A stretch of DNA of 5,819 nt from DAOTUL01 sp034437435 (GTDB taxonomy: Bacteria; Chloroflexota; Anaerolineae; Aggregatilineales; Phototrophicaceae), in assembly GCA_964417785.1 (NCBI GenBank), contig CAYQJO010000267.1, positions 1 to 5,819 on the forward strand, in the 5' to 3' direction. The notes below the pieces were generated by a model, which worked only from the letters and a program-made list of their open reading frames with translations, had not been told where the DNA came from and made no database searches. Below are positions 4,660-5,819 of the stretch, piece after piece (position 1 is the first letter of the stretch; the number at the start of each line of letters is the position of its first letter). Both the position numbers and the translations under genes were made by a program.

Positions 4660-5819
4660 ATGACTGACCAGAGTCTATCAACACACCATCTGCAACAACG
4701 CATCCTTGGCCTGGAACAAGAACTCGCCGATCTGCACCGGACGCAAAGCTGGCAAAGCGCGGTTGTCGATTCGCTGACCGTCGGCGTCTGCCTGCTTGAT
4801 GCAGAGGGTTTCATCATCGCAACCAACCATCGTCTGGCGTTGATGCTGGGGTATCCCGATAGCACACTAAAAGGCACCAACTGCCGCACTCTGGCCTATC
4901 CCGATGGCCGCTTCGTTGAGGATAAACCGATTGCAGAAATATTCCAGGGTAAGCGCACATACCATCAGTTTGAGTTGTGTATGCTGCACCGGGACGGGAC
5001 GCCGCTGTGGGTTCGGGCCACCACCCAACCCATCCTGGCTGCGGATCAAACGGTTCAGTATGTCGTTGGTACGTTCGAGGACATCAGCCAGCGCAAGCAG
5101 ATGGAGGTTGAGGCCCGCCAGACGCAGGAACAGCAGCAGGTTTTCACCCAACTGATCTTTGAGTATGTCTACGGGGCCACGCTGCATCAAAACGGCACCA
5201 GCACCACCAACTGGCATTCCGGCGCAATTGAGGAAGTGACCACCTACACTTCGGAAGAGATTCTCGCGTCAGAGCGAGGATGGGCCGGTTTCATTTACCC
5301 GCCGGATATTGAAGCCCTGGCGCAGGTCAACACGAGCTATATCACTCAGAAGCAGACGGCAGCAACCGAATATCGCATTATTACCCGTAACGGCAGCCTG
5401 CGCTGGGTGCGCGACCGGGTGGTCCCGGTCGGCACGGACGAAAACGGTGATTTTCAGATTATCGGTGCGGTGGAGAATATCGACGAACAGAAACGGGCAG
5501 TCGAAGCGCTGGCCCGCAGTGAAGAGCTTCACCGCACCATCATGCGCAACTTTCCCAGCGGCATGATCGCACTGTTGGACCATGATCTGCGCTACACCCT
5601 GGTCGATGGCAACGGGCTTAAGGAAATTGGCCTTACACCTGACGACCTTGAGGGCAAACGGCTGCGCGATGTCTTCCCGCCCGAAGTCTACGAGCGGGAC
5701 GAACCGCATTTGCTGGCAGCGCTGGCGGGCGAAGCCCGTGTCAACGATGTGGCCTATAATGGCAAGCACTATCGGATACACACCCTGCCGGTAAAAGACC
5801 GTCACGGTGAGATCATGGC
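4660..5819 (+). CDS. Multi-PAS sensory protein, 3' end outside the window
   Basis: The frame is open from ATG 4660 to the last base (386 complete codons), so the gene is partial at its C-terminus. Three PAS domains follow each other: about 30-145 (SLTVGVCLLDAEGFIIATN opening, closing in GTFEDISQRKQ), about 165-278 (PAC-like RITRNGSLRWVRDR region at 239-252, then GAVENIDEQKRAVEAL) and about 287 onward (NFPSGMIALLDHDLRYTLVDGNG). Charged helical linkers at 10-30, 145-162 and 276-292 look like the coiled coils that join PAS modules. No signal peptide or membrane segment is seen, so it is predicted cytosolic. The output domain, probably a histidine kinase or GGDEF/EAL type, lies off the window. 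No ligand-specific residues were recognised. The ribosome binding site is weak (CAGAGAA before the ATG). It diverges from the TerB-like gene. Confidence 0.88.
   Translation, partial: MTDQSLSTHHLQQRILGLEQELADLHRTQSWQSAVVDSLTVGVCLLDAEGFIIATNHRLALMLGYPDSTLKGTNCRTLAYPDGRFVEDKPIAEIFQGKRTYHQFELCMLHRDGTPLWVRATTQPILAADQTVQYVVGTFEDISQRKQMEVEARQTQEQQQVFTQLIFEYVYGATLHQNGTSTTNWHSGAIEEVTTYTSEEILASERGWAGFIYPPDIEALAQVNTSYITQKQTAATEYRIITRNGSLRWVRDRVVPVGTDENGDFQIIGAVENIDEQKRAVEALARSEELHRTIMRNFPSGMIALLDHDLRYTLVDGNGLKEIGLTPDDLEGKRLRDVFPPEVYERDEPHLLAALAGEARVNDVAYNGKHYRIHTLPVKDRHGEIM

Noticed and set aside
4593..4889. Upstream extension of the TerB-like reading frame by 99 codons.
   Set aside because: It would overlap about 230 bp of the divergent PAS gene, has low-complexity Ser/Arg/Cys-rich content unlike the rest, and a good ribosome binding site supports the start at 4592.
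5269..5805. A 178-codon minus-strand open frame opposite the PAS gene (also 4867-5217).
   Set aside because: Both are antisense to a continuous PAS-domain frame and contain no recognisable motif.

Overview
The window looks like a chromosomal segment from a moderately GC-rich, free-living bacterium. Galactose genes beside GTAG-type palindromic repeats, a TerB-like protein and a multi-PAS sensor would fit Chloroflexota (Anaerolineae-like). This is an impression from gene style and repeats, not a computed placement, and no rRNA, tRNA or other phylogenetic marker is present.

Layout. Four genes lie on the minus strand, read right to left: a double TerB-domain protein (4592 to 3690), galT (3644 to 2598), a nucleotidyltransferase-GHMP kinase fusion (2422 to 1280) and galK (1267 to 128). 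A multi-PAS sensor gene starts at 4660 on the plus strand, diverges from the TerB gene across 67 bp, and runs off the right edge. The 175-bp gap between galT and the fusion gene (2423-2597) is mostly filled by three hairpin repeats of one family plus a unique tail. A 53-bp piece of that block recurs perfectly at 1-53, so direct repeats bracket the fusion gene and galK. No gene-free stretch exceeds 300 bp.

Function. GalK makes galactose 1-phosphate and GalT exchanges it with UDP-glucose, so two core steps of the Leloir pathway are present; galE and galM are not in the window. The gene between them is the most interesting. Its N-terminal half is a HldE/TagD-type nucleotidyltransferase with HxGH and STT motifs. 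Its C-terminal half is a short GHMP kinase resembling heptose kinases of the HddA kind. One polypeptide could therefore phosphorylate a sugar and activate it to an NDP-sugar, similar in logic to HldE or the fucose enzyme FKP but built from a different domain pair. Its substrate cannot be read from the sequence. The fusion gene and galK are tightly coupled (12 bp apart, with the galK Shine-Dalgarno overlapping the upstream stop). galT has its own plausible promoter next to the end of the TerB gene.

The repeats are the second point of interest. Three 27-bp units share a GTAGGGA head and a TCCGC foot but differ inside the stem with compensatory changes. They are arranged in opposite orientations, like REP/BIME elements mobilised by REP-associated tyrosine transposases.
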